DNA of 64,000 bases from Streptomyces sp. B21-105 (lineage in GTDB: Bacteria; Actinomycetota; Actinomycetes; Streptomycetales; Streptomycetaceae): the NCBI RefSeq assembly GCF_036898465.1, contig NZ_JARUMJ010000001.1, positions 5,022,001 through 5,086,000 of the forward strand, given 5' to 3'. This document shows, piece after piece, positions 15,440 through 24,633 of the stretch. Each line of letters opens with the position of its first letter. The stretch's first letter is position 1. The position numbers were made by a program, and so were the translations under genes. Below the pieces are notes generated by a model. That model was not told the DNA's origin. It worked only from the letters and a program-made list of their open reading frames with translations, and ran no database searches.

Positions 15440-18007
15440 TCAGCTCCCCTCGTGCAGATCCCATACCCACACTCCGGCCACCCGCCTCCCCGGACGGCCG
15501 ACCAGTTCGTCCACCGTCTCACGCAGCCGGTCCACGTGCCGTCGGGGGACCAGCACCAGCGCGCCCGCCCGCCAGTACGCGAAGTCCTCGCGGGCCTTCG
15601 CGCGGGCCTGCGCGTCGACCACCGGGACCACGCCGCTCTGGCGCACGTCGCGCAGCAGACTCGCCGTGAAGCGCAGCGGGACGCCGTAGACGCCGGTGCG
15701 GTCGCCGTCTCCGTAGGGGCCGTTGAAGTAGCCGCCGGGCATCCGGAAGCCGAGGCCGGACGCCGTCTGCCAGTGCAGGGCCTCGGCGTCCTCCGGTTCG
15801 GCGAGCGGCACCGGAACCAGCGTCTCGCCGGGCCGGACGTACGCCTTCCACGCGCCGTCCGCGAAGAAGGCGGGCGTCTCGGCGCGCGGCTCGGACCTCA
15901 GCGGCGCCGGGACGAGGGGGAGCAGGGCGACGCAGACGGCGAGCAGCCCGGCGTACTGGGTGCCGAGCCGGCGGGCGTGGGCCAGCCGGTCGACGGCAAG
16001 GGCGAGCAGCATGCCGAGCGGCGGGGCGCAGACCAGCGCGACCCGGCTCTCGATGACCGACTCGAAGAGCGGGAGGCCGGCGAGGGGGGCCCAGGGGCCG
16101 GGCACGGTGACGCCGGTGAGGGGCACGGCGACGCGGGCGCCGAGGGACAGCACCGCCGCGGCCGCCGCCGTGCAGGCCAGCGCCTTGACCGCGGGCCGTC
16201 GCCACAGCAGTGCGGTGATCGCCAACGCGAGCAGGACCAGCGGCCAGCCGTAGAAGGCGTTCTGCTCGGTCGCGTTGAGGGAGAGCGCGTCGGCGCGGGC
16301 GGCGTCGCCCGCGATCAGCGAGCGCTCGGCGAACGAGAGCAGCCCGCGCAGCGAGTTGGCGACCCCGGGCGCGGTGCCGTGGTCGATGCTCGTGTAGCTC
16401 TGCGGTCCGGAGAACTGCCAGGCCAGCGGATAGAGGACGAGGGGGAGGCAGACGGCGGCGGCCACCGCCAGACCCTTCAGCAGCGGGCGGGCCGTCGTGC
16501 GCGCCACGTCGGGGCGCGCGGCGGCGTAGGCCACGGCGAACAGGAGCATGCCGAGGACGGCGAGCAGCAGCGCCTCCTGGCCCAGGAAGAACTGGTAGGC
16601 CGTCATCAGGCCGAGGACGACCGCGTCGCGGGCGGTCCGTTGACCGGTCGTCAGCCGCAGGGCGCGTTCGATGATCGGCGGGATCATGAAGAGGACGACG
16701 AAGTTCGGGTGGGCGTTGGCGTGGCTGACCATCGGCGGGGCGAACGCGGCCAGCGCGGCCCCGGTGAACGCGGCCGCCCGCTGGGTGACGAGTCGCCGCA
16801 CGATCAGCCGGTACCAGGCGACGGCGGTGGCGGCCAGGCCGAGCGTCGTCACCAGGCTGAGCGCGACGGCCGGCCCGAACAGCAGGGTCACCGGCGTCAG
16901 CGGCACCGACAGGCCCGGCATCGTCGTGTTGGCCATCAGGTTCACGCCGCCGGGGAAGCCCTGGAGGTCGGTGAGCAGGGGATTGCGCAGGTGGGCGATG
17001 TTGTCGGCGGTCACCGCGAAGAACCACTCCCACTGGTTCTGGTCCTGGAGGGAGTCGGTGAGGTAACGGTGCGCCGGGTCGAAGAAGCGGCCTGAGAAGA
17101 GGACGACGGACATCGCGAGGAAGAGGACCGCGGCCAGGACGTCCGCGGGTCTCGGCGCGGGGAGGCGCAGCCGGACGAGGTCGCGCAGGAAGCGGAGGTA
17201 GTCCGTCGGGCGGACCTTCGAGCCGGGCTGGTGCGACCAGTGCACGGGGACCTCGGCGACCGGCCAGCGCGCCTGCCGGAAGTGGCGCAGCACCTCCACG
17301 TCGATGGCCCAGCCGTCGAGGCGGGAGGCGGCGAACGCGGTGCGGGCCTTGTCGCCGTCGAACAGCTTGAACCCGCACTGGGTGTCGTGCGTCCCGGGCA
17401 GCGTCGTCCGGCGTATGAGCAGGTTGCCGGCCGCGCCGAGGAGTTCGCGCAGCCGGTGCTGGCGGCTGCCGAGGGTCGCGCCGGGGACGGCCCGCGAGCC
17501 GATCGCCGCCGCGTGTCCGTCGGCGAGCGCCCGCTCCAGGCGCGTCAACTCCTCGACGGGCGTGGCGAGGTCGGCGTCCGTGACCAGCACCCGGCGGCCC
17601 CGGCTGGCGGCGACGCCGAGGCGCAGCGCGTGGCCCTTGCCCCGGCGGCCCGTGCCGGAGCCGGTGACGAGCCGGACGCGCGAGTCGCGGCGGACGGTGA
17701 CGAGTTCGCGGGTGGCGTCGGTGGAGCCGTCGTCGGCGACCACGATCTCCCAGCTGCCCCAGTGGCTCCCGGGGGCGTCCAAGTGGCGGCTGATCGCGTC
17801 CAGGGTGGGGCCGAGCCGTCGTTCCTCGTTGTAGGCGGGGACGACGACGGACAACTCGACGGCCGGGACGGCGGACGGCGCGATGGCGGGCGTCGTGCCC
17901 GGGACGGCGGACGGCGCGATGGCGGGCGTCGTGCCCGGGGCGGCGGACGGCGCGGTGGGGGAGTGGCCGGCCGGGGGGTGGCCGGCCGGGGCGTCCGCCC
18001 GGCTCAT
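15440..18007 (-). CDS. GT2 glycosyltransferase fused to a multi-spanning membrane domain
   Basis: An 855-residue protein. After a Pro/Ala-rich N-terminus of about 45 residues comes a dolichyl-phosphate glycosyltransferase-like GT-A domain: VVVPAYNEERRLGP, VADDGSTDATREL, VTDADLATPVEEL and DTQCGFKLFDGDKA. About 280 residues in, a long membrane region with roughly ten helices begins, ending in a soluble C-terminal domain. It resembles polyprenyl-phosphate sugar transferases in cell-wall glycan or lipoglycan synthesis; the sugar and acceptor are unknown. ATG 18007 overlaps the stop of the GntR gene (ATGA). Confidence 0.8.
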   Translation of the reverse strand: MSRADAPAGHPPAGHSPTAPSAAPGTTPAIAPSAVPGTTPAIAPSAVPAVELSVVVPAYNEERRLGPTLDAISRHLDAPGSHWGSWEIVVADDGSTDATRELVTVRRDSRVRLVTGSGTGRRGKGHALRLGVAASRGRRVLVTDADLATPVEELTRLERALADGHAAAIGSRAVPGATLGSRQHRLRELLGAAGNLLIRRTTLPGTHDTQCGFKLFDGDKARTAFAASRLDGWAIDVEVLRHFRQARWPVAEVPVHWSHQPGSKVRPTDYLRFLRDLVRLRLPAPRPADVLAAVLFLAMSVVLFSGRFFDPAHRYLTDSLQDQNQWEWFFAVTADNIAHLRNPLLTDLQGFPGGVNLMANTTMPGLSVPLTPVTLLFGPAVALSLVTTLGLAATAVAWYRLIVRRLVTQRAAAFTGAALAAFAPPMVSHANAHPNFVVLFMIPPIIERALRLTTGQRTARDAVVLGLMTAYQFFLGQEALLLAVLGMLLFAVAYAAARPDVARTTARPLLKGLAVAAAVCLPLVLYPLAWQFSGPQSYTSIDHGTAPGVANSLRGLLSFAERSLIAGDAARADALSLNATEQNAFYGWPLVLLALAITALLWRRPAVKALACTAAAAAVLSLGARVAVPLTGVTVPGPWAPLAGLPLFESVIESRVALVCAPPLGMLLALAVDRLAHARRLGTQYAGLLAVCVALLPLVPAPLRSEPRAETPAFFADGAWKAYVRPGETLVPVPLAEPEDAEALHWQTASGLGFRMPGGYFNGPYGDGDRTGVYGVPLRFTASLLRDVRQSGVVPVVDAQARAKAREDFAYWRAGALVLVPRRHVDRLRETVDELVGRPGRRVAGVWVWDLHEGS
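17865..17953. repeat. 36-bp in-frame tandem repeat inside the glycosyltransferase gene
   Basis: Two exact or near-exact 36-bp copies (17865-17900, 17901-17936) and a partial third encode the 12-residue unit PGTTPAIAPSAV in the N-terminal linker. Copy number may vary between strains. Confidence 0.85.
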
Positions 18008-18705
18008 TCCGCCGCCAGCCGCTCGAGCAGGGCGATGGACTCGTCGTTGTACGCGGCGAGCATCCTGCGGGCGGTGGCGCTGTCGCGGCGGTACAGGGCG
18101 TCGACGAGTTCGGTGTGGCCGGACCACAGGAACCCGCGCAGATCGCTCACCCTGCGCAGATGCTGCACCGTGCACACCCAGGACTGCACGCGCAGCCGGT
18201 GCAGGAAGTCGGCGAGATAGACGTTGCCGAAGAAGGCGCTCAGTTCGCGCCAGAAGCGCAGGTCGTAGCCGATGAGGACGGTGAGGTCGCCGGCGGCCGC
18301 GGCCCGTCGCGCCTCCTCGCCGCGCCGGCGCACCCCTGCGATGGCGGCCGCGGTCCGCGGCTCCTCGAAGTCCCGCCCGTCCTGGCGGCCGTTGTCGAGG
18401 GCGCTGAACATGCCCTCGATGATCAGGTTGCGGGCCTCGATCATGCCGCGGTAGTCCTCGACGGAGTACTCGTGGACCCGGAAGCCCCGGTGCTGGTCGG
18501 CGTCCAGGAGGCCCTGCGCGGAGAGGTCGACGAGCGCCTCCCGGACGGGGGTCGCGGAGACGCCGTACTGCTCGGCGATCTCCTTCACCGTGAACTCCTG
18601 CCCGGGCTGCAGCCGTCCCGACAGCACCTCGTCGCGAAGCGCGTCGGCGATCTGCTGGCGCAGGGTGCTGCGCGTCACGGCGCCGTTGCCGGTGCTGCCG
18701 GGCAT
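18004..18705 (-). CDS. GntR-family (FadR/FCD) transcriptional regulator
   Basis: A 233-residue repressor-type regulator. The winged HTH is LRQQIADALRDEVLSGRLQP followed by VKEIAEQYGVSATPVREALV, and the C-terminal all-helical FCD ligand domain follows (RGMIEARNLIIEGMFSAL, LTVLIGYDLRFWRELSAFFG). It shares a strand with the aminotransferase upstream (128-bp gap) and overlaps the glycosyltransferase downstream by 4 bp. The effector is probably a carboxylic acid by family analogy; a link to the aminotransferase's substrate is possible but unproven. Confidence 0.88.
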   Translation of the reverse strand: MPGSTGNGAVTRSTLRQQIADALRDEVLSGRLQPGQEFTVKEIAEQYGVSATPVREALVDLSAQGLLDADQHRGFRVHEYSVEDYRGMIEARNLIIEGMFSALDNGRQDGRDFEEPRTAAAIAGVRRRGEEARRAAAAGDLTVLIGYDLRFWRELSAFFGNVYLADFLHRLRVQSWVCTVQHLRRVSDLRGFLWSGHTELVDALYRRDSATARRMLAAYNDESIALLERLAAE

Positions 18706-18833
18706 GGTCGAGGCGTCTCCTCGTCGGGTGCGGAAAAGCGGCGTGGTCGTCGTTATGTACGAGCACGCCAGCTTACGCGTTCGACGAAATCAAGCCCCTT
18801 CCGGGAACTGCGGGAATTCCGCCCGGACACCTC

Positions 18834-20189
18834 CTACTCGGTGAACTCGTCGGCCGCCGAGAGCGCCGTGTCGAGGGCCGCGAGGCCGTCCTCGACCTCC
18901 GACTCGGAGACGTTGAGCGGCGGCACGAAATGGGTGCGGTTCATGTTCACGAAAGGCCACACGCCGGCCTTCTTCGCGGCCGTGGCGAAGGCGGCCATGG
19001 GCGCGCCCGCCTCTCCGGCGGCGTTGTACGGCACCAGCGGTTCGCGGGTCTCGCGGTTCTTGACCAGTTCCACCGCCCAGAACATGCCCACCCCGCGCAC
19101 CTCGCCGACGCTCGGGTGCCGCTCGGCCAGCGCCCGCAGCCCCGGCTCGACGACGGAGGCGCCGAGGCGCGCGGCGTTCTCGACCACGCCCTCCTGCGCC
19201 ATGACCTCGATCGTGGCGACGGCGGCCGCGCAGGCCAGCGGGTGCCCCGAGTACGTCAGACCGCCCGGGTAGGGCCGCTTGCCGAAGGTCTCCGCGATCG
19301 CGCCGGAGATGGCCACGCCGCCGAGCGGCACGTATCCGGAGTTCACGCCCTTGGCGAAGGTCATCAGGTCGGGCACCACGCCGGACAGGTCGGCGGCGAA
19401 CCATTCGCCGGTGCGCCCGAAGCCGGCCATGACCTCGTCGAGGATGAAGACGATCCCGTGCCGGTCGCAGATCTCGCGGACGCCCGCGAGGTAGCCGGGC
19501 GGCGGGACCATGATGCCGGCGGTGCCCGGGATCGTCTCGAGGATGATCGCGGCGATCGTCGCCGGCCCCTCGAAGGCGATCGTCGTCTCGAGGTGCTCGA
19601 GGGCGCGGGCGGTCTCCTGCTCCTCGGTCTCGGCGTAGAAGCGGGAGCGGTAGAGGAAGGGCGCCCAGAAGTGCACGACGCCGGCCGTCGCGGTGTCGGA
19701 GGCCCAGCGGCGCGGGTCGCCGGTGAGGTTCACGGCCTGCTGGGTGCCGCCGTGGTAGGAGCGGTAGGCGGAGAGCACCTTGGCGCGTCCGGTGTGCAGC
19801 CGGGCCATGCGCACGGCGTGCTCGACGGCGTCGGCCCCGCCGTTGGTGAAGAAGATCTTGTCGAGATCGCCGGGGGTCCGCTCGGCGATCAGCCGGGCCG
19901 CCTCGGAGCGGGACTCGATCGCGAAGGCGGGCGCGAAGGTGGTCAGGCGTGCGGCCTGCTCCTGTATCGCGGCGACGACCTTCGGGTGCTGGTAGCCGAT
20001 GTTCGTGTAGACGAGCCCGCTGGTGAGGTCGAGGTACCGGTTGCCGTCGTAGTCCCAGAAGTACGACCCCTCGGCGCCGGCCACGGCGAGCGGGTCGATG
20101 AGCTCCTGGGCGGACCAGGAGTGGAAGACGTGCGCGCGGTCGGCGGCCTTGACTGCGGCGCCGGCCCGGGGGTCGGTCTGAGGGGTCAT
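18834..20189 (-). CDS. class III PLP-dependent aminotransferase
   Basis: A 451-residue omega-aminotransferase-type enzyme. SYFWDYDGNRYLDLTSGLVY opens the fold, FFTNGGADAVEHAVRMAR binds the cofactor phosphate, FILDEVMAGFGRTGEWF carries the PLP-ring aspartate, and LMTFAKGVNSGYVPLGGV the Schiff-base lysine. ATG 20189 is chosen over upstream in-frame codons because homologues start about here (MTPQTDPRAGAAV). Candidate substrates are beta-alanine, taurine or diamines, none provable from sequence. The GntR gene downstream may regulate it. Confidence 0.88.
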   Translation of the reverse strand: MTPQTDPRAGAAVKAADRAHVFHSWSAQELIDPLAVAGAEGSYFWDYDGNRYLDLTSGLVYTNIGYQHPKVVAAIQEQAARLTTFAPAFAIESRSEAARLIAERTPGDLDKIFFTNGGADAVEHAVRMARLHTGRAKVLSAYRSYHGGTQQAVNLTGDPRRWASDTATAGVVHFWAPFLYRSRFYAETEEQETARALEHLETTIAFEGPATIAAIILETIPGTAGIMVPPPGYLAGVREICDRHGIVFILDEVMAGFGRTGEWFAADLSGVVPDLMTFAKGVNSGYVPLGGVAISGAIAETFGKRPYPGGLTYSGHPLACAAAVATIEVMAQEGVVENAARLGASVVEPGLRALAERHPSVGEVRGVGMFWAVELVKNRETREPLVPYNAAGEAGAPMAAFATAAKKAGVWPFVNMNRTHFVPPLNVSESEVEDGLAALDTALSAADEFTE

Positions 20190-20371
20190 GACAGTGAGCG
20201 TAAATGTCCGCGATGCGGAAGCGGTATCGGCGTCCTGTTCCGTGGACGGGGCGATTCCGCGACAGGTTGTCGGGCGTGGGGGGAGCGGCGACGGCTGCCG
20301 GGAGGCGGGAACCGGGGGCCGAAAGTCAGGAAGGGGCCGGGGGTCGGGAAGGGGGCCGGGAGCGGTGAGTC

Positions 20372-20414
20372 TTGACAGTCTACTGTCGAAATGGCAGGAT
20401 GCTGTCATGAATCT
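20372..20414 (+). promoter_or_regulatory. promoter with overlapping palindrome for the amidotransferase-MarR operon
   Basis: TTGACA (20372-20377) and CAGGAT (20395-20400) are spaced by exactly 17 bp. A near-perfect palindrome GACAGTctACTGTC begins inside the -35, and a further CTGTC half-site follows the -10. The arrangement suits repression by the MarR protein encoded two genes downstream. Confidence 0.72.
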
Positions 20415-20450
20415 CGCGGACGGGTGAGGTTCCAGGCCTCAGGAGGAACC

Positions 20451-21062
20451 ATGAGCGGCAAGCCCGTGCATCTCGCCGTGTACGACACGTTCGCCGACTG
20501 GGAGACGGGGTTCGCGACGGCGTACCTCGCCCGGGGCGGCCACCGGATCCGGACGGTCGGCGCGTCCGCGGCGGCACCCGTGGCCGGCATCGGCGGTCTG
20601 CGGGTCCTGCCAGACCTGGCGCTGGACGACGTACGGCCCGAGGACAGCTCCCTGCTGATCCTCCCGGGCGCCGACCTCTGGGACACCGGCGACGACCTCG
20701 CGCCCTTCGCCCGCAAGGCGCGCGAGTTCCTCGCCGCGGGCACCCCTGTCGCCGCGATCTGCGGGGCCACCGCCGGGCTCGCCCGCGAGGGCCTCCTCGA
20801 CGAGCGCGACCACACGAGCGCGGTCTCCTTCTATCTCGCCGCCACCGGCTACCGCGGCGGCCACCGGTACACCGAGGCGGACGCGGTGACGGACGGCGGG
20901 CTGGTCACCGCGGGCCCGACCGAGCCGGTCGCCTTCGCCCGCGAGATCCTCGGCCTGCTCGGCGTGTACGAGGGCGAGGTGCTGGACGCCTGGTACCGGC
21001 TGTTCCACGACTCCGACCCGCAGGCGTACGCCGTCCTGGAGAAGGCGACGGCCGGCCGGTGA
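20451..21062 (+). CDS. DJ-1/PfpI-type glutamine amidotransferase-like protein
   Basis: A 203-residue protein of the DJ-1/PfpI superfamily: VHLAVYDTFADWETGFATAY at the N-terminus, LILPGADLWDTGDD in the middle and the nucleophile elbow AAICGATAGLAREG with the cysteine. ATG 20451 is right behind AGGAGGAACC. Family members are proteases, glyoxalases or stress proteins, and the exact reaction is not evident. The stop overlaps the MarR start by 4 bp, so the pair forms a regulator-target operon. Confidence 0.85.
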   Translation: MSGKPVHLAVYDTFADWETGFATAYLARGGHRIRTVGASAAAPVAGIGGLRVLPDLALDDVRPEDSSLLILPGADLWDTGDDLAPFARKAREFLAAGTPVAAICGATAGLAREGLLDERDHTSAVSFYLAATGYRGGHRYTEADAVTDGGLVTAGPTEPVAFAREILGLLGVYEGEVLDAWYRLFHDSDPQAYAVLEKATAGR

Positions 21063-21517
21063 GCGCGCGGCGCCAGGAGCTGCTGAGCCGCAGCGCCCTC
21101 GGGGTCTTCCGGCTCAACGGCCAGTTCCTCGCCGTCGCGGAGGAACTGGCCGGCCCCTCCGGGCTCTCCGCCGCCCGGTGGCAGGTGCTCGGCGCGGTCC
21201 TCGGCGACCCGCTGCCGGTGTCCGGCATCGCCCGCGCGATGGGCATCACCCGGCAGAGCGTGCAGCGGATCGCCGACCTGCTGGTCGACCGCGGGCTCGC
21301 CGAGTACCGGCCCAACCCCGCCCACCGGCGCGCCAAGCTGCTCGCCCCCACCGAGGCGGGACGGGCCGCGATCGCCCGCATCGAACCCGGTCACGCGGCC
21401 TTCGCCGACCGGTTGGCGCAGGCCTACGGGGAGAGCGAGCTCGCCGAGGCCGTACACGTCCTGGAACGCCTGTCCAAGGTGCTGGACGGACTCGAGCAGC
21501 CCGTTACGCAACCGTAG
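21059..21517 (+). CDS. MarR-family transcriptional regulator
   Basis: A 152-residue winged-helix protein. Helices LSAARWQVLGAVLGDPLPVS and GIARAMGITRQSVQRIADLL are followed by the wing AEYRPNPAHRRAKLLAPTEAG. GTG 21059 overlaps the previous stop. It probably binds the palindrome over the operon promoter at 20372-20400 and responds to a small molecule or to thiol stress; the ligand is unknown. Confidence 0.9.
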   Translation: MSARRQELLSRSALGVFRLNGQFLAVAEELAGPSGLSAARWQVLGAVLGDPLPVSGIARAMGITRQSVQRIADLLVDRGLAEYRPNPAHRRAKLLAPTEAGRAAIARIEPGHAAFADRLAQAYGESELAEAVHVLERLSKVLDGLEQPVTQP

Positions 21518-21610
21518 ACATCGCGCCGCCCAACTCCCCGAACGGCCGGATTATTCTCGGCTGGATTGCACATGTCCCGATCACACATGTGCGGGAAAGG
21601 CGGCGCTGCG

Positions 21611-23491
21611 ATGGAGAAGCTGGGCCAGGGGGACCCGCAGCGCATCGGCGGTTACCGGCTGCTCGCACGGCTGGGTGCGGGCGGCATGGGCCAGGTGTAC
21701 CTCGCCCGCTCCGACCGTGGGCGGACGGTCGCCGTGAAGCTGGTCCGGCCCGAGCTGGCGGCGCGCGAGGAGTTCCGGGCGCGGTTCCGGCAGGAGGTGC
21801 GCAACGCGCAGCGGGTCGGCGGGTTCTGGACCGCGCCCGTCCTCGACGCCGACACCGAGGCCGCCGTTCCCTGGGTCGCCACCGGCTATGTCGCCGGGCC
21901 GAGCCTCCAGCAGGTGGTGAGCCAGGACCACGGGCCGCTGCCCGAACGGTCGGTGCGCATCCTTGCCGCCGGGCTCGCGCACGCCCTCACCAACATCCAC
22001 GCCGCCGGCATCGTCCACCGCGACCTCAAGCCGTCCAACGTGATGGTCACCATCGAGGGGCCGCGCGTCATCGACTTCGGCGTCGCGCGGGCGCTGGAGA
22101 GCGTGACCGGCGACAGCCGGCTGACCCAGACCGGCGCGGTGATCGGCTCGCCCGGCTTCATGGCCCCCGAGCAGCTGCGGGGCGCCCCGGTCACGCCCGC
22201 CAGCGACGTCTTCTGCCTCGGCTCGGTCATCACCTACGCCGCCACCGGCGCCCTGCCCTTCGGCTCCGCCGACAACGGCGTGCCCGCCCTGATGTTCCGC
22301 ATCGCGGAGAACGAGCCCGACCTCGCGGGCGTACCCGAGGGCATCGCCGACCTGGTCCGCGGCTGTCTGCGCAAGGACCCGGGGGCCCGCCCCTCCCTCG
22401 ACCGCGTCCTGGAGCTCACCGGCGTCGACGACACCGTCTCCGACGGCCGCTCCCGCGACCCCTGGCTGCCCGGCGCCCTGGTGGCCCAGCTCGGCCGGCA
22501 CGCCGTGCGGCTGCTGGAGGTGGAGGACCCGGAAGGCACGGACGCGACCGAGAGCACCACCGTCCGATGGAACCCCACCGCCCCCTCCGGGGCCGCCCCG
22601 CAGCATTCCGGCCCGCGCGACGACGCGCTCACGCCGGACCACCGGCCCACGCTGGTCGCGGGACCCGGCGGCGTCCCGCGGCAGACACGTCCGTCCGGCG
22701 CGGGCGGCCCCGCCCCCGCCCACCCGGCCTACGGCTTCCCCCAGCAGCATCCACAGCAGCCCGCGGCCCCCGCCCCCGGATACGGCCACCACCCGACGCC
22801 GGGCGTGCCCGCCCCCTACAACCCGTACGCGGCGGACGCCGGCGGCTCCGGCGGCCCGTCCGTCCCGTACACCCCTTACGGGCCCTACGGGACGGACGAA
22901 CCCGCCGGTCCGCAGGACCCGCCGGGCCGCAGCCGCCGTACGACGGTCCTGCTCGTCCTGGTCGCCCTTGTGGTCGCGATCGCCGCGGGCGGCTCGGTGT
23001 ACGCGCTCATGAACGGCGACGGGGACGACGCGGCCGGCCCGTCGCCCAGTCCCTCGGTCTCCCGCACGGCGGGCTCCTCCTCGCCGGACGCCGACCCCTC
23101 GCCGTCCCCCTCCGGTTCCGCGTCCCCGTCCCCTTCCCCGTCGAAGGAGGGGCAGGTCCCGGTGTCCTACCTCGGCGCCTGGACCGCCACGATCACGAAC
23201 GAGACCGGCACCAACAAGCGCCGGCTGACCATCTCGCAGGGCGAGGTGGGGGACACGGTGCTCGCCCTCGCCGCGGACGGCGACTCCTACCACTGCGAGT
23301 TCAGCGCCACCCTCGCCGAGCGGCCCGGCGGCGACGGCCCGCTGCGTATCGGCCCGTCCAAGGTCACCGCCGGCCGGCCCCTCTCCTCCTGCACCCCGGG
23401 CGCCGCCTCGGAGGTCACCCTCCTCCCCGACGGCAGCCTGCAACGCGTCAACACCGGCACCGGAGAAAAACTGACGTACACCCGCGACTGA
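21611..23491 (+). CDS. membrane Ser/Thr protein kinase
   Basis: A 626-residue Hanks-type kinase. The glycine loop RLGAGGMGQVYLAR, the ATP lysine in VAVKLVRPEL, the catalytic loop HRDLKPSNVM and the DFG-equivalent IDFGVAR all sit in the first 190 residues. A long Pro/Gly-rich linker leads to one membrane helix (about 443-465, TVLLVLVALVVAIAAGGSVY), a Ser/Pro linker, and an extracellular domain of about 110 residues. There are no PASTA repeats, so it is not PknB-like. Its convergent neighbour is the SLATT-type protein. ATG 21611 was chosen over in-frame ATGs further upstream. Confidence 0.92.
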   Translation: MEKLGQGDPQRIGGYRLLARLGAGGMGQVYLARSDRGRTVAVKLVRPELAAREEFRARFRQEVRNAQRVGGFWTAPVLDADTEAAVPWVATGYVAGPSLQQVVSQDHGPLPERSVRILAAGLAHALTNIHAAGIVHRDLKPSNVMVTIEGPRVIDFGVARALESVTGDSRLTQTGAVIGSPGFMAPEQLRGAPVTPASDVFCLGSVITYAATGALPFGSADNGVPALMFRIAENEPDLAGVPEGIADLVRGCLRKDPGARPSLDRVLELTGVDDTVSDGRSRDPWLPGALVAQLGRHAVRLLEVEDPEGTDATESTTVRWNPTAPSGAAPQHSGPRDDALTPDHRPTLVAGPGGVPRQTRPSGAGGPAPAHPAYGFPQQHPQQPAAPAPGYGHHPTPGVPAPYNPYAADAGGSGGPSVPYTPYGPYGTDEPAGPQDPPGRSRRTTVLLVLVALVVAIAAGGSVYALMNGDGDDAAGPSPSPSVSRTAGSSSPDADPSPSPSGSASPSPSPSKEGQVPVSYLGAWTATITNETGTNKRRLTISQGEVGDTVLALAADGDSYHCEFSATLAERPGGDGPLRIGPSKVTAGRPLSSCTPGAASEVTLLPDGSLQRVNTGTGEKLTYTRD

Positions 23492-23525
23492 AACCGACAC
23501 CGGGGAAAGCGGGCCGTCGGCGGGG

Positions 23526-24281
23526 TCAGCGGGGTTCTGGTGGGCGTTGGCGGGGCATGTTGGGGCGGGCGTTCGCTCCCGGGGGTGCGGGGAATCTGCC
23601 CGGGCCGCCGCCGGCGTCCACCCGTCCGCCGACGGCGACCGCCGTCTGGATGCCCAGGGGCGCGGGACCGGTGCGGAACTCCACCATCCAGTCGGCCGTC
23701 TCCGTGCGCACCAGGTCGGCGACGTCGTCCGAGAACCGGCGCAGCACCGCCAGGCACCGCTCGGCGGCCTCGCTCGCCGTGCCCTCGGCCGGGCCCAGCA
23801 CCTCCCGGACGCTCTCCGAGGCCCAGTCGAACTGCAGCACCTGCAGCCTGCGCTGCACGGCCTGCGCGGTGGCCACGTCCCGCATCCAGCCCGACGTCAC
23901 CCCGAAGAACCGGTCCACGGCCAGGCACGCCACCGCCAGCAGCAGCGCCAGATACCCCCAGGCAGCGACGCCGCCCATGACCCGGGTCAAATCCAGCAGC
24001 GGCAGCGCGGCCCCGCACACCGCCCCGGCGGCCGCGCCGGTGCGCAGAACCCGGGCGCCCCGGCGTTTCCACACCCGGTCGGCGAGGTACCAGGCGGCGG
24101 TCTCCAGCGCCCCCCGCTCCACCCACCGGTACAGCTCGTCCAGCCGCTCGGCGGGCTCGCCCCAGTCCCCCAGGGGAAACGCCCGTCCGGTCAGGTCGCC
24201 CGGCCGCAGCCCGGCCGCGCCGCCCTCGCCCCGCCCGTCCTGAGGCGGACCCTCGGGCTGCATCTCCGGCTGCTGAGCCAC
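23526..24281 (-). CDS. SLATT-domain-like two-helix membrane protein
   Basis: A 251-residue protein. A hydrophilic N-terminus leads to LYRWVERGALETAAWYLADR, then two adjacent membrane helices (AAAGAVCGAALPLL and WGYLALLLAVACLAV), then DRFFGVTSGWMRDVATAQAV and a long helical segment ending in a Pro/Arg-rich tail. The order basic helix, paired membrane segments and helical C-terminal part matches SLATT domains, proposed as pore-forming effectors in nucleotide-second-messenger systems; the assignment is by eye. GTG 24281 is preferred over GTG 24287 because GGGAGGGA lies 7 bp upstream. Confidence 0.6.
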   Translation of the reverse strand: MAQQPEMQPEGPPQDGRGEGGAAGLRPGDLTGRAFPLGDWGEPAERLDELYRWVERGALETAAWYLADRVWKRRGARVLRTGAAAGAVCGAALPLLDLTRVMGGVAAWGYLALLLAVACLAVDRFFGVTSGWMRDVATAQAVQRRLQVLQFDWASESVREVLGPAEGTASEAAERCLAVLRRFSDDVADLVRTETADWMVEFRTGPAPLGIQTAVAVGGRVDAGGGPGRFPAPPGANARPNMPRQRPPEPR

Positions 24282-24633
24282 CCGCACTCCCTCCCGATCC
24301 CGACTGATCCGACTGATCCGACTGATCCGCTGATGCGGCCGATCCGACCCCGAGCGATCACGTTGCGTGACGCCGTAACGTCCGCGATGCCCTGCGACGC
24401 GCGTGGTGCCCGGTGCTGATGCGCCGGACCTTTCCTACCTCCCAATGGGTGGCGAAGAGGAAGGTTTCACCTCTTTTACGCCTGGAAGTGGGCCTTGATC
24501 AGGTATAGGACTCACGCATAACTCACTCGAAAGAGTGCTGGGGCGACACCCGCACAGACCACGTAGGCTCGTGCCGAGCGGCAAGAAACCGTTCGAAGGC
24601 GTGCCCGACAGTCGTAGAAAACAGGAGTTGACC
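24282..24633. other. 350-bp gap with 9-bp tandem repeats
   Basis: GACTGATCC is repeated three times in tandem at 24302-24328, just upstream of the SLATT-type gene. The rest, up to the ybaB start, is moderately A/T-richer than its surroundings and must hold the ybaB-recR promoter, but no clear -35/-10 or RNA gene was recognised. Confidence 0.6.

Noticed and set aside
24430..24633. Signal recognition particle RNA or other structural RNA upstream of ybaB
   Set aside because: The conserved GGTCAGG-CCGGAAGG core was not found and no convincing fold was seen.
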